The notes beneath the pieces were generated by a model. It did no database searches. It saw only the letters and a program-made list of their open reading frames with translations, and was not told the origin of the DNA. The position numbers were made by a program, and so were the translations under genes. From NCBI GenBank assembly GCA_010015745.1, contig ML978155.1, forward strand, positions 496,001 to 560,000: 64,000 bases of DNA, read 5' to 3'. The stretch comes from Setomelanomma holmii. Lineage: Eukaryota > Ascomycota > Dothideomycetes > Pleosporales > Phaeosphaeriaceae. Below are positions 22,338 to 34,106 of the stretch, piece after piece. How positions within the stretch are numbered: the first letter of the stretch is position 1; each line of letters opens with the position of its first letter.

Positions 22338-24992
22338 TGCTCCCGCTCAGAGGCAGGAGGAATGGAATCTGAAAGGATGATAATAATGGTCGGTGTTGGT
22401 TCCGGAGATTCGAATTAGGCGCACCGCTGATCAGGGGTGCTTGTGTCCCGATTGGAGTTGTGCTACAAGGGATCGCAATGCGAGTCGCTGAGTAGAAACG
22501 TCACGTGCAAAAGGCCGCGATGCATCATAGAGTTATCATCGGAATTATCGATAATACTGCTCGTCGTGTCAGCAAATTGCATGCTCCGGAAGCAAAATAC
22601 GCTTACGAACCACTAGTAGTTAGGAGTTGCGCCGGCACGCAAGACAAGGGGCTCAGACGGACATAAACACCTCAAGGTCGCACGTAACAACGCTGGTGGC
22701 ACAAAGGAGGGAGACAACAAGCCTCTTATGAGCACCGCCCACGATGCACTGTGTCAGCCCCGAAGTGTTGCAAGCTACTCTCCATATAGAATTGCAGGGA
22801 TGCGTCGACGTCCAGACCACCACTCGTGCATGAGGGGTGAAGTGTCTTCGGGGGCCAAGGGTTGTCCAGGCCTGCACCTGGGATTTTGCCGAATCTTCCA
22901 CGCGCCAGGCGTGCTGCGCCCTCGGGCGGCTCCTCTGGGCCGCTGTAGCACCGTGGCATGCTTCGCGACGACCAGATAGCGTCGACGGAGGTGTTCAGAA
23001 AATTGGGTCAAGCACTGGTCGCGATCAATGACGAGAGCTGACGACGAAATGTTGAAGTCCGAGGGGGGTTCAGCGAGTATGCCTTTCAAGGTTTCCTCGG
23101 CAGGACCCTGCATCGCGTGCCCTGATCGATTCAAGGTTCTTTCGCTCGGGATGTGCTTGACGTGCAAGAGCAGCAAAGATCAGCGTGCTTGAAACTCCAT
23201 CGCTTCGCTGGTCTGCAACACCACAGCTTACTGACCCGCCAAGGTGGTTGTTGATGTCTGAGACAGCGGAGAAAGTGTTTCTGTGTCCGCGACACTCGGC
23301 AAGGCTTCTAAAAGCTGTCTTGCTTGTGGGAGCGATTTCAATGTCGCGATGTTCTGGCTGCGGCGGTCTTTGCGTGCTCAAGCCTCCTGGAACGTGCTTA
23401 CTAGAATCAGCGCTATTGGTGGGGCTGCTTCGCCTCAAAATGTCACTGCTAACAACACACGGTCACAGTCGCGATCAATATTGAAATGCTTTCGGAATTT
23501 CGGCAGCTTGCGTGCGCAGATATGCTGCATTTGGTGTTGTGCTTGTACCATTTGGATTTGTGCTCAGGGACCCATGCTTACGATTCTCTTGACGGTCATC
23601 CGGGAGAATAGGCAACAGTGCTCCAGGCCTTGAACACCCTTTCGAAGGTATACGAGCTCATCCTTTGATGCATACCACAGTCAACACTTGCTGACTCCGC
23701 ACACTATACACGCTTTCGCACCTGTGGCCTAATCATACGCTGCAATGAAGGATCGATACGAGGCCTTCACGTTCGCGCATGCCGGAGAAGCTCGCCAAGC
23801 GAGTTTCTGGGGACATGCAAGCCACAAGCTACCATGTGTAAAACTTCCACCACTGCTGTCAGTGCTTGGTAGTTCGTGTAGTCGCTTTGTAGAACGCCGT
23901 AGAACGCTTCCGCACGACAAATGCGGATTTGCGTGATCGCACGTGGGCGCTAGATCTGGTGGCTTCATACCGAAGAAGGTCTGGATCATGCCCAGAAACT
24001 AAAAACGATGGGCATGATACCTTTACAACTCTGGGCCGAGGTTGGCGAATTGGCCTTCCCACATTTTCCGCTTACAAGCAGACAGAATTGTTGGTCCAGC
24101 TCTTCAGATCTGCAGAATCCTTGGGATACCCCCAAAGTCAACCATCAAATGAGGCGACGAGCTTTCGATCGAATCATGCAATTGCCATGCTCGTCTATTA
24201 AAGAGCACGTGCAAGGATCACTGGCCAATTTTCGCTATTCACCTTCGTACCTAAAGCACTTAGGGCAACATCATCAGACTGCCATTCCACCCAAGGTTCG
24301 ACAACAGTGACTACAAATACACGCGACAATTCACCGTCTTTGGACCCGAGCTACCCAACATCCCCGAATCGTATTCATCAAGAAGAACAATGCTCGCATC
24401 CTCCATTTTCAAAGCAAGAAGTGCAACTGATGACCTCCTGGACAAGCATTTTAACATCTTTGAATATTAATGCATAGCATGTTGAGCCACTTGACGTGAC
24501 AACGAGCGTATTGATCAAACCTTGAAATGCAACATGCGATTCCCAAACGCCTTTGGGTCAACATCAAATAGGCCATGTCTTCCCTTCGATACCATCGACT
24601 CAACCGCATGAGAAAGTGCACAAAATTGAACACGGCTTTACGCATACATATCAGGTTTCCGAGCTTACCTTGATCAACCATATCGAGATCAATATAATTC
24701 CGGGACGAACGTCAATTCAGATGTGTGCGATGATAGGCGGTACTGCAAGGCCGAAAGTACTCCCATTGTGCACAGGTGTGCTTGACACGTCTCATATGTC
24801 GGTGCTCCTCATACTCTTACAGCCCACGAAGCCATGCTATCCCTTCACCAGCTGCGCTGCCAGAATGGAAGGCGAATGAATATGCGTTGCAACTATGCCA
24901 TCTCCTACACTTCCCCATTATCCACTTCCGTTTCCATATCTATGACTAGAACATATTCTCCTTCCTTCCCTCCCTCTGCCACTCTCCCAACC
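22338..24992. other. 2.65 kb without a recognisable gene
   Basis: Open frames of 80-130 codons exist on the minus strand near 22775-23176 and 23070-23438. Neither shows a family motif or a convincing joined model. There are no transposase, reverse transcriptase, terminal repeat or tRNA signatures. It could be promoter sequence, a decayed gene or a fast-evolving locus. Confidence 0.45.
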
Positions 24993-25532
24993 TCAAAAGT
25001 CCGTAACCCTCCCATTGTAACTCCAATCCCCAAATTTCTCCCCACTTCCCCACCTCAACGGCTCATTCTTCGGCCCGCCCACCTCGCCCGTCTTCGGATT
25101 AACATCGCCCTCAAACTCGGGCGGCGCACCGCGTCTCATATTCGGGTGGAATTCTTCGCCCTTTTTGATTTCCTTGCCGTTTTCGAACCGGATCTGCGGC
25201 TCGGAGTCGGGAGATTGGTTTATTGCTGGGCGAGCGGGTTGGGAGGAGGGTGTAGCTGCTGGCGAGGAGATAGTTGATGTGGGTGTCGGTGTGGAATCGG
25301 GAGATTGGTTTATTCGCATGCGGATATCAGGTTTGGACGAGGGGGCTTCTGCAGAGCGAGGTGTGCTGAATGCGCCGGTCGATTGTTTCTGGAGCTTTTC
25401 GAAGAGTTCTTGTTCTTCTTTGGGCAGACGGGGAGGCGCGGGGCCGGATTTGAATGCGATGGTGCGGCGCAGGGAAGTGCTGAAGAAGCGCCGGGACAAA
25501 GGGCGTGGGAGGCGTGCGATGTGGGATGCCAT
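24993..25532 (-). CDS. SDH8: Succinate dehydrogenase assembly factor 4 (SDHAF4/Sdh8)
   Basis: A 179-codon single-exon gene. SDHAF4/Sdh8 binds the flavinylated catalytic subunit Sdh1 in the mitochondrial matrix and protects it during complex II assembly. The N-terminus is Arg/Ser-rich and fits a mitochondrial presequence (MASHIARLPRPLSRRFFSTS). The C-terminal DUF1674 signature is unmistakable: NPKTGEVGGPKNEPLRWG, then GDWSYNGRVTDF at the very end. Between them is a Pro/Ser/Thr-rich linker that contains the motif INQSPDS twice, 30 residues apart, encoded by an identical 18-base block. The linker is longer than in yeast. Confidence 0.93.
   Translation of the reverse strand: MASHIARLPRPLSRRFFSTSLRRTIAFKSGPAPPRLPKEEQELFEKLQKQSTGAFSTPRSAEAPSSKPDIRMRINQSPDSTPTPTSTISSPAATPSSQPARPAINQSPDSEPQIRFENGKEIKKGEEFHPNMRRGAPPEFEGDVNPKTGEVGGPKNEPLRWGSGEKFGDWSYNGRVTDF
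25207..25314 (-). repeat. Internal direct repeat in SDHAF4
   Basis: The 18-base block tcgggagattggtttatt occurs at 25207-25224 and 25297-25314, 90 bases (30 codons) apart in phase. It encodes the repeated INQSPD. Confidence 0.85.
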
Positions 25533-25912
25533 GGTGTGTGTAATTGAGAGGCTGAAGTCGTTGATTTAGTTCGATCTTGGGTATGTATATGTGTAAGACG
25601 ACTGAGTGTAGTAGTGTGATTGTCGTGTGAGAGGCAAAGCGGAAGCTCGACATCTTCAATGATTAACGATATGAGCCGCGGTGTGCGGGGCCAATCGGAA
25701 CGGCGAGTGGCAACGGAAGAGCATTTTCGTGCAATACATCACCCGAACCAAACACGGTCTATAGCATACGATTGGCGTCCTGTTTTTTTGAAATTAGACT
25801 ATTCTCGTACACGTCCCTTTCTGCTTTTCCAATGTCCAGGTCTTCGCTTGAAAATGCCTGCCGCGCAAAGCACCACAACGCCAGCATATCGTACACTGCC
25901 ACTACAAGACTT
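25533..25912. other. Intergenic, SDHAF4 promoter and RVB1 3' end
   Basis: 380 bases between two minus-strand genes. No further feature seen. Confidence 0.45.
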
Positions 25913-27510
25913 CTATGCAATGTAGCCATTTGCCTCTCCAAGGCCTTGCGCGCTCCGTCTTGCATCGATGAATAGGTCTTGGCACTCCTCGACGTCCTCG
26001 ACCTGGATCTGCTTGCCTTGCCGTCCACTGACTTCGGCCAAAACGCTTGCGGGCGCAAGCAACTGCAACGCATATCGAAGACTGATCTTCTCGCCCAACT
26101 CGCTGACCTTGTCCTTTGCCGCGTCCGAAATGCTGAGCTTCTCCGTCGCAACTCGTGTGGTGATGATGGACTTAATCTCGGCGGGTCCATAAGGGTGTGT
26201 TGGAATGATCAGGAGACGTGCCAGCAGATCTGATGGGATGCCGTGTGCTGATGGAGGAAGGTTCTCACCACCACGAATGTGAGTGTTGCCGCGATTCGAG
26301 GCGAGGATTACGAGCGGCGACAAGGGTGACTCGAGAGCGCGGTTGAGGAAGGTGAATGCTTCGAGGTCGAGCATGTGAACCTTGACTGGTCAGTATCTTG
26401 CGTTGTTCAACACAACGCGTGGTCTTACCTCGTCAATGAAGAGCACGCCCGGCACTAGATCCGCAACGCCCTGATCAATGTACCTATTGACCACCTTGTT
26501 GATCTCTAACCGCAGCTTCTCGGTGATCTCTGTCTTCTTTGGCTTCATCAGCTGGCCCATCATGCTCATGATGTCCTGACCACCCTGCGGTCTTGCATTC
26601 GCAACGTCCAAATCGTGTAGTGTGACATCCTGTACAATCTCCTTCTTCTTGTGCACATCGCCCTTGGGTATTGGCACATACTCTTCGGCTTCAAGGTCGA
26701 ACTCAGTCGCGTATGCGTCTGAGCGTCCGACGCGCTTGACCGCACCTGTGTTGGCCTCGATATAGATCACATCGCCCAGGCGAACGCGCTCCTTTTGTAT
26801 CGCCTCGTATATTGACGGATCGAGTCGCAGTTTCTTGGTGCCTTTTGCGGATTTGAGATTGATGAGCAGGTGGGAGATGGTGCGGCCGTAGCCTCCAAGG
26901 GGATTTTCGGCTTCTTCGGGGGTGAGCTCTATGACCTCGCCTTCGTAGACTTCTTTGGTTTCCTTGACGCGAAGACCTGGAGTACATGGTTAGCGCGTCT
27001 ATTGTGGTGATCTTCTTGCGCATCTCAAGACTGCTTGCTATGCTAACGTCCCATGCTCATCTAGAGTAAGAAAAGCGGGTGGGGTCGTACCTATTGCTCT
27101 CCTGAAGTTCTCCATGAGAGCTTCTGTCTTCTTGACCTCAGCAGAGTAGATCTCGCTGCCAACAATCGGACAGAATGGCACTTTGGTCCCCAGCTCCTGG
27201 CTGACAGCCAATGCGAGCGCAGTCTTGCCGGTTCCCGGTCCGCCTGCAAGCAGAACAGCTCGCCCCGACATCTTCTTCGCTTTTACGAGGTCGACGACCA
27301 GGCCACATGCCTTTTGGTTGTTAGCACTGCTACTGAAGGCTGAATAAGGGTTCAATGTACCTCTCGAGCTGCAGCTTGGCCAATGAAGCCACCTGCAGAA
27401 GGGGTCGCACGTCCATCACTCGATAGCCCCAGGCCTTTGATGTGACTGTGAGCTGCGGTTCTGCTCTCGCGCGCATTGCTCTTCACTTCGCTGACCGGCA
27501 CCGTCGCCAT
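25913..27510 (-). CDS. RVB1: RuvB-like helicase 1 (Pontin/TIP49)
   Basis: Rvb1 is a AAA+ ATPase that pairs with Rvb2 in the INO80, SWR1 and R2TP complexes, acting in chromatin remodelling and assembly of snoRNPs and TOR-type kinases. Four exons: 27510-27361, 27310-27091, 26976-26429 and 26380-25913, with introns of 50, 114 and 48 bases, giving 461 codons, the normal size. Walker A is GGPGTGKT (about 73-80), the Gly-Gly variant also seen in yeast. Walker B is LFIDEVHMLD, split by the third intron, and sensor 1 is ASNRGN. The insertion (OB-fold) domain lies between the Walker motifs. Every splice junction restores family sequence, so the model is firm. Confidence 0.96.
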
Positions 27511-28761
27511 ATTGGCTGTTGCAAATGTTCGATCGTCCTTGTTTCAGTTCGCGCAGCTCCAAGTAACAGGTACTGTAATTTTTGGAGGTGTTGAAGATCG
27601 GTGTGGTCGCGCGCGTTGTGGTGTTTGGCTAGTGAGCTTGAAAGTTTGGGACTGGAATCCCAAGTTCGCGAGGACGCACTTCGCGCTATTAGCGTGCGAC
27701 TGATCACCCGCACCCCCCAAGTCCCCACTCTCGCCCTGTTCACAGACTCAGCGGTCACCTCTTCACACGAGCACTGCCTACGCCTGTTCGTGTATAGAGT
27801 TTCTGGACATGCCTTGAGGTTTGCACCGACTACAGCATTATTCTGGTACTGAGAATGCTTTTTTCCACGCCTCGCACCTTCCTTACTCGACCTCTTCGTC
27901 ACACAACAGGTCTTTCTGCGCAGTCGAAGACGCTCACTATGCGCTACGCTTGCGCAGGACTCGGACTCTCTACAAACATTTCTGTGTCGCATCAAGAGCA
28001 CACTGCTAACGACCGCCTAGGTTCTGCAGCCCTTTGCACACTCGAGATGTCTGTTCGCCAGACGCCCTTTCGGCGTTTGGCAACCAGGCCGATCGCACCC
28101 TCACCCTGAACACCTTTACGGGTCTCGCTGGCCCACAGCGGATTGTTTTGTCTGCGCTCTCGAACGTCGAGGGACCAATCTGGTTTACCACTCGCATTTG
28201 TCGATCACGCAGAATGAGCGCTCGCTGCCGATTCCTGAAAGACACAAAGTGAGCAAGAGAAAGACGTCACAAGCAAGGACACTAAAACAGTTGGATGGTT
28301 CTGTTGATTGGCAAGACTTTCGCTTTAAAGAGCATATTCATACAGTAAGATCGTCCGTCCGCCGTTGCAGCCCCTCGCGGTTGGCTGGCACGCAAACGGC
28401 ACTTCATCAGCTGCCTGCAGGATGAATCCAAGAGCGCCATCCTCGTCAAACTCATAATCCGTATTCGGCATCAGTACCCCGAGGTACTTTTAGAATCAAG
28501 CAAGAATACTGTACATGCGGGCATATGGTAGTGGAGAGGGTCCTTGCTGGTCATTTTCGAGGCAAGGTAGGCAGAGTCATAGTCATCGATCGCATGCTGA
28601 CAGTCCGGCGCAGGCTGCTGATCCGGCCCTCTCAGACGAGGGCGACGTTCGGATCGCAACGACTGTCGGCAGAACAAGCGCAAATGATTACAGACCAAAG
28701 AGGTGGGGTCGAGGAGCTCAGGGCTCAAGTCACGCCAAGTCCTGCAAGTGCCGAGAAAGGA
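27511..28761. other. Intergenic, RVB1 promoter and BDF1 3' side
   Basis: 1.25 kb. Short open frames on both strands between 27600 and 28700 show no motif or plausible splice model. Confidence 0.45.
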
Positions 28762-31542
28762 TTACTCCTCCTCGCTCTCGGAGCCGCTTGACTCATCGTC
28801 ATCGTCGCTGGAAGCGTCATGCGCTGAATAGGTTAGTGTTGCGTTACTTAGCACATGCACTGACAACTCACCAGGAGGAGACTGGCTGGAACCGGACGCG
28901 CCACCCTGGAACGACTGCAATTTCTCTTGGATCTTGCGCATGTTGTCCTCCTGCTCGGTTTTGCCCATCGGCTTGTTCTTCTTTGGCCTGCTTGTGGTCT
29001 GCTTAGAGGCCTGTCTCGGCGGCTCGAAATCATCATCGGCGATCACACCTCCCTTCGGACCACGGATGCTCTTTATGAACTTGAACAACTCTCGAAGCGT
29101 ATCGTCGTTGATCTCGTCCATATCGAGTTCCATCTCGTCATCATGCACGTTGGCAAGATGAGGACAGCCATTGCGAATGATCTGCACAGCCTTACGCATA
29201 TCGGCATCACCCAACGTACTGATGCCCTCCGAGATCTCCTGCTTCTGGTTGAAAGTCAGGGGCGCCGGTGCCTTGGTACGCGCCTTCTGCCTCGACGGCT
29301 TGACAGGAGGTGGTACAGCGAGAGGCACACTAGCTTTACGCTGCTTAGGAGCCGCAACGGAACCCTTCTTCTTCTTGCTGGCAGCTTTGGGCGAAGCGCG
29401 CTTGCCTCCCTTCTGCTGCTGAAGAAGAGCTTGAGCGGTCTCGTTGAGGGCAGCGATTTGCTGTTGGATGGCGAGGAATTGAGCTTGAGCAGGGTCAACC
29501 TCTTCGTCTTCCTCTTCTTCCTCCTCATCGTTCTCGTCTGAATATACTTCAGGGGATTGCTCTGGTGCGGGCGCATGCTGAGCGAGCCAATCGGCCTTCT
29601 CCTTCCACAAGCTCTCGAAGAGATCCTCCATCTGGTGGCCCATCTTGTTGACGGCGTCACCCTCTGGATTGAACTTGTAACAGTTGGCAAAGACGAGTTG
29701 CGCATCGTTGTAGAAGTCCTTCGCGCTTTGGTACACTCCGTTCTTCAAGTTCTTATCAATCGTCCCAAAATCCATGGGCCTCTTGATGATCTTGAGGTAT
29801 GACGGAATGTTCAAAGCGACAGGATCCACAGGAGACATGAAAGGGTACGTCACAACACTGTACTTAGGCTTTGTCAGCTCTGCCATAACGCTCTCGCAGA
29901 ACTTTAGCTCCTGCTGATACTTCTTCTTGCGAGGCTTGGCGCTTGCATATGGCAGGTCCTTAGATGGTCTATGAATTTCCCGCTTCGGCCGATCATTTGC
30001 GCTGGACGAATCTCTGCGTATGACTGGCACGCCATCTTGAAGCGGCCAGGGCTGAGCAGGTGAAGCGGCAGTCGGCGTTGGCGCGGCTGGAGACTTGACG
30101 GTTGGCGCGGCCACCCTTGATTCCCGTCGAGGCTTAGGCGCCGTATTCACGGTTGGCTTCTTCGCCTTCACTGGCTTCGGTGGCTCCTCGACGCTTCCAC
30201 GTGGCATCTTGCCCATGCCCTTCAAGAAATAAGCGCGCAGATTGTAGCCTGCTTGGGTAACAGGATGTTGCTTGTTGTTGAACAACTCGCTATTGACAAC
30301 CATTTGATCCAAATCTTCCATGAATTCCTTGATGTAGGTGTATTTATTTTCCTTGAGCTTGTTCTCCATGGTGGACAGATCCATGGGTTTTGTGACAATG
30401 TCAGGGTAGGTGGGAATGTTGAGCGCAACGTGGTCGACAGGATCCTTGAACGCAAGCGCGACTTTGATCTTCTTGGTATTTCTTATCCTCTCAAGCAAGA
30501 ACTTGTTCTGCGCATTCGTCATCGCAGTCGTTGGCCATTCCTCGAAATCGACGGCGTTGTGTACGCCTGAAGGTTCTTGAGCTGAGCTCGAACCAGGAGC
30601 TGGAGATACCCCGTTCGCGCTGGCAGGCTCGGGATGTGTTGGCACTTCTGGTACCTTGAAATCCGCGTGACCATTCGACTCGTCCTCGGTCTTCGTCCGC
30701 TTCGCATCCGGAACGTCATCCTCATCATCCTCGCGTGGGCGCACCTTTCCTGATGATGGCGCATCCTCCATTTCCCTGTCAACAATCGAAGGCGACTGTG
30801 TCAAAGCTGGCTGAGAAGTGTTGCCATCGATGCTCGTTTGGATGGTCAGGTCGTTCATCGGTTTGGTAGGCGCGGCAGAAGTATCGACGAGTTTCGAGTC
30901 CTCGACGACATCTGTCGATTTCGAGTCTGCTAGTGCATCAGGTGAGGTATCCATAGCATCGAGTGATGGTTCTTCCTTAGGCGCGAGCTGAGTTTCGGGA
31001 ACCTCTTGCGTGCTTTCCGCCGCTGCTTCGTTTGCTGCGGACAGTTCTTCGGCAGTCGCTGGTTCCTCGCGTACATCTGAGGTAGGCGCCTCGACAGCGT
31101 GCCCCACAGACGTTGCGCCCATCTCAGAATCACCAAAAAGCGAATTGTTGTCTTGCTGGCTATCCGACATGAACTGCGCGACGCCGTCAATACCGCTCGA
31201 AACGTTTGTCGTGGGCGCGATGGCAGGTCCGACCGCAGGCGCTGGTGCTGACGTGTCCATAGCTGTGTGATCGCCGTTTATGGATGTTTTGGGTTGCGCA
31301 AGGGCGTCGGTGGGGTCGGTGTTCGAGTTGGGCTCATCAAAGAGAACATCATGAACGCTGATATATGTAAGCAAAGGATGCGCAAGGTGAGAGCGAGGCT
31401 GAGTCTCGGGATGGCGCGATGAGAGGCGAGGTGAATGGAAAACTCACCCGTTTGTTTCTGTCATGCCGTCTGCCGGCGCAAAAGTGCTCGGTTTGAGGTC
31501 CAGTGGGGTTTTATCGAATGAAGGTGATGTCATTACTGCCAT
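28762..31542 (-). CDS. BDF1: BET-family double bromodomain protein (Bdf1-like)
   Basis: Bdf1-type proteins read acetylated histone H4 and act with TFIID and SWR1 at promoters. Three exons: 31542-31448, 31357-28872 and 28823-28762, with introns of 90 and 48 bases, giving 880 codons. The start is MAVMTSPSFDK; a second Met follows three codons later. The first ~290 residues are acidic and disordered. Bromodomain 1 lies at about 302-404, with the acetyl-lysine Asn in VVNSELFN. Bromodomain 2 lies at about 516-621 (FANCYKFNPEGDAVN), then an acidic run and Lys-rich patches. The ET domain is at about 732-797 (FNQKQEISEGISTL; DELR-like core DDTLRELFKFIKSI). A Ser/Asp/Glu tail ends the protein. The second intron is a multiple of three with no stop (see findings). 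Confidence 0.94.
28824..28871 (-). other. 48-nt in-frame intron of BDF1
   Basis: Starts GTGAGT, has a CTAAC branch-type sequence and ends TTCAG. Length is 3n and its frame has no stop, so retention adds 16 residues before the acidic tail. Confidence 0.85.
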
Positions 31543-32726
31543 AGGTCCATAAGAGTGAAGAGCGAGGTTGCGCACGGCTGACAGGGAAGGTGTTGTGGTA
31601 GATGCAAATGCTGTTTTGAAATTGTTAGCAACTCCCACTTTGGCGCGCACGCGACGGCCAGTGATCGACGCGTACAAATGACGACCTAACAGAGGTTGTT
31701 GGGGTGAGAAGCTTAGTCGCGCGTTTGCAGCGATCAAGTGGGGTAGGTCGAAAGTGTGGCTTGTAAATCAAGCGCAAAAGTGAGAGGGGCAGCGGAGATA
31801 TTTAAAGTATCGCAGAGGAAGGCTGAAACAGCGACAAGTCAGGTGACGTACAGGGATGGTGGCGATGAAAGAGCTGCGGCGACGATGACTCAGTGAAATT
31901 TTACAGCTGTCCGAAGCGCCGACGCGTTGTTGTGATGCGGCGAAGCGCGTACAGAGAGCTCAATAAAGACTTCTGTGCGGACGGCAGTGCTGCAGCAACA
32001 CCACAAACTTCGCAGGGCACGCTTGGCGACAGCGGCGTGATACAGAAGGACCGGTGAGCGCTAGCAGGCTGCAGCAAGCTGTGGATACACAGATTCTTAA
32101 ATCCGTTTCAGCGATGCAGCGTGGGAGCCTGGGCGCGGTCGCAAAGTCGGTCGCGAGTGAATTGGATAGGTGCGAGTAATGCACGGATGTATTCGGAGCA
32201 GGCGGGCGGTGATTGGTGGTTGGGAGGGACCGGAAAATCAGAGCAGCAACATCGAACCTTGGGTTCGAGATGGGCGGCCATAGGTTTATAGCAGTCGCAT
32301 GCACCTGCAGCAATAGGGGGCTTGGCGTACACGTGACGTCCGATGCGAACATCGACGCTGGTCTGCGTCCTGGGAATGCATGTCTGTACCAAGGATCTGA
32401 CTTCCAGATCTTGCGTGGACGTAATGAGCGACGCTGCGATGAGGCCTGGCGCCTGTCACAGTCTTTCAGATGAGGCTCGGAACGTCAGTGCAAAACTGTC
32501 TTCCTGACTCTCTTCTGAGGAACCGGACGACCCCTGTCCGTCTAGCGCGACATTTTGCTCTGAGATGGCCCGTGCGGTGGGTCTCCATTTTTCGTGCTCC
32601 AAAATCTTCAAGTTGCCGCGCACAGGACGAGCCAAGGTCGCGAACATCTTCAGGCCACCCCAAAATATCTACAAGCGGCAAACACTGGAGTAGTCTCGCT
32701 TGGTTGTATCTTGACGCTTCTTCACA
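31543..32726. promoter_or_regulatory. Divergent promoter region, BDF1 and UTP5
   Basis: About 1.2 kb between the divergent starts of BDF1 and UTP5. The BDF1 frame is open for 65 codons upstream of the chosen ATG, up to 31737. No clear core promoter element was identified. Confidence 0.4.
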
Positions 32727-34106
32727 ATGCCTGCCGCAGTAGCATCGCGCGTTCAGAAAAATGCAAGAGCGACCCGCGACAACGCACCGCCCGCCAAAAA
32801 AGCGAAGCTCACTCAATCCTCCACACCCAGCCAACAAAATGGACTCAAGGCACTCGTAAACGGCACATCGGCATACAAGCCCACAGCAAAGATCAATGGC
32901 GTCAAAAATGCACGGAAAGACCAGGTTGACGAAACGACGGCAGTGGTGGGCGGAGGACAGGCCGGACATGGTGACGTCGACATGGAAGATGCAGAGCAGG
33001 AAGTCATTGAGATTAGCAGCAGTTCCGACGAAGACAGCGAAGATGCCAGTGACGAAGAAGAATTGGACACCGACGCCCAGACTGGCGCAAATGGAGACGG
33101 TGGTACTGCGCACGCGGTCAACGGTCATGTGGCGGAGGAGGATGCGCCGGTCGACGATGATGCTGCAGATGCTGAAGAGCTGTCCTTCGGTGACCGCCTG
33201 CGCGCCCAAGATCCAGAGCCGATACAAGAGTCGCGCATCGTCGATGTGGAATCTGCCTTTGCCGGTGCCGGGCCCGAGTCGAGAGCGCTTGCAAGTGCAT
33301 CACGAAATCAACCCGTGGCGACACCTTCTTCAAACTCTCTAGGGACAGTTCTTACACAAGCCTTACGAACGAACGACCAAGAGTTGCTCGAAACCTGTCT
33401 TCGCACCGTCGACGTCGAGATCATCTACAACACGATTGAGCGTCTGCCATCACCGCTGGTCGCCACTCTGCTGCAGAAGCTTGCGGAGCGCCTTCACAAG
33501 AGGCCTGGGCGAGCGTCATACCTCATGATATGGGTGCAATGGTCGCTTGCCGCTCATGGCGGCTACCTGGCAAGTCAGCCGCAGCTGGTCAAGCAGCTTT
33601 CGACCCTCAATAAGGTCTTGAGAGAGCGTGCCAGTGGGCTGCAGCCTCTGTTGTCGCTCAAGGGTCGCCTAGACATGCTGCATGCTCAGCTTGTTTTGCG
33701 GAAACGGAATCAAGCAAGAGCTGCGAACGATGATGAGGATGAGGCAGTTATTTATGTTGAAGGCGAGGACGACTATGTATCCTCGGACGAGGACTCAGTT
33801 GATGGCGACGCAGCAACTGGCGCAAAGAAGAGGTTACACGACGACTTCGAGGACGATGATGAAAGCTCGATCGATGAGATGCCTACAACAATGGAAGTAA
33901 ACGAAGAATCAGACGAGGGCAGTGAGGACTCCGACGACCTAATCGACGACGAAGCGGAGGAGACGGATGTTGATACTGGTGATGACATGTCCGAGCCAAT
34001 GAGCGACGATTTGGAGGATGGTGAAGGCTTATCCGAGAGCGAAGAAGAGTCAAAGCCCACCAAACGATCCACTGCCGCCCGAGCTGGACTGAAGAGTCGA
34101 CGTTGA
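32727..34106 (+). CDS. UTP5: U3 snoRNP / small-subunit processome protein UTP5
   Basis: A 459-codon single-exon gene. Utp5 belongs to the t-UTP/UtpA subcomplex that binds early 35S pre-rRNA in the nucleolus for 18S maturation. The N-terminus is Lys/Ala-rich and nuclear-type, followed by an acidic Ser/Asp/Glu stretch. The Utp12/Dip2 C-terminal-type helical domain runs at about residues 205-330 (LGTVLTQALRTNDQELLE, LPSPLVATLLQKLAERLHK, WVQWSLAAHGGYL, LLSLKGRLDMLHAQL). The rest is very acidic, with alternating Asp/Glu/Ser, ending in a short basic tail (TKRSTAARAGLKSRR). The WD40 part seen in yeast Utp5 is absent; filamentous-fungal versions I recall look like this, but that is not checked. The ATG at 32727 is the first in frame. 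Confidence 0.85.
   Translation: MPAAVASRVQKNARATRDNAPPAKKAKLTQSSTPSQQNGLKALVNGTSAYKPTAKINGVKNARKDQVDETTAVVGGGQAGHGDVDMEDAEQEVIEISSSSDEDSEDASDEEELDTDAQTGANGDGGTAHAVNGHVAEEDAPVDDDAADAEELSFGDRLRAQDPEPIQESRIVDVESAFAGAGPESRALASASRNQPVATPSSNSLGTVLTQALRTNDQELLETCLRTVDVEIIYNTIERLPSPLVATLLQKLAERLHKRPGRASYLMIWVQWSLAAHGGYLASQPQLVKQLSTLNKVLRERASGLQPLLSLKGRLDMLHAQLVLRKRNQARAANDDEDEAVIYVEGEDDYVSSDEDSVDGDAATGAKKRLHDDFEDDDESSIDEMPTTMEVNEESDEGSEDSDDLIDDEAEETDVDTGDDMSEPMSDDLEDGEGLSESEEESKPTKRSTAARAGLKSRR

Noticed and set aside
22653..24330. Possible transposon remnant
   Set aside because: No terminal repeats, target-site duplication, transposase or reverse-transcriptase motifs in any frame.
28927..29541. Plus-strand frame of 204 codons
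   Set aside because: Antisense to the BDF1 ET domain and Lys-rich region; no own motif.
32466..33227. Minus-strand frame of 253 codons, partly hydrophobic
   Set aside because: Overlaps the UTP5 start on the opposite strand; Cys/Val-rich composition is typical of antisense of acidic coding sequence.
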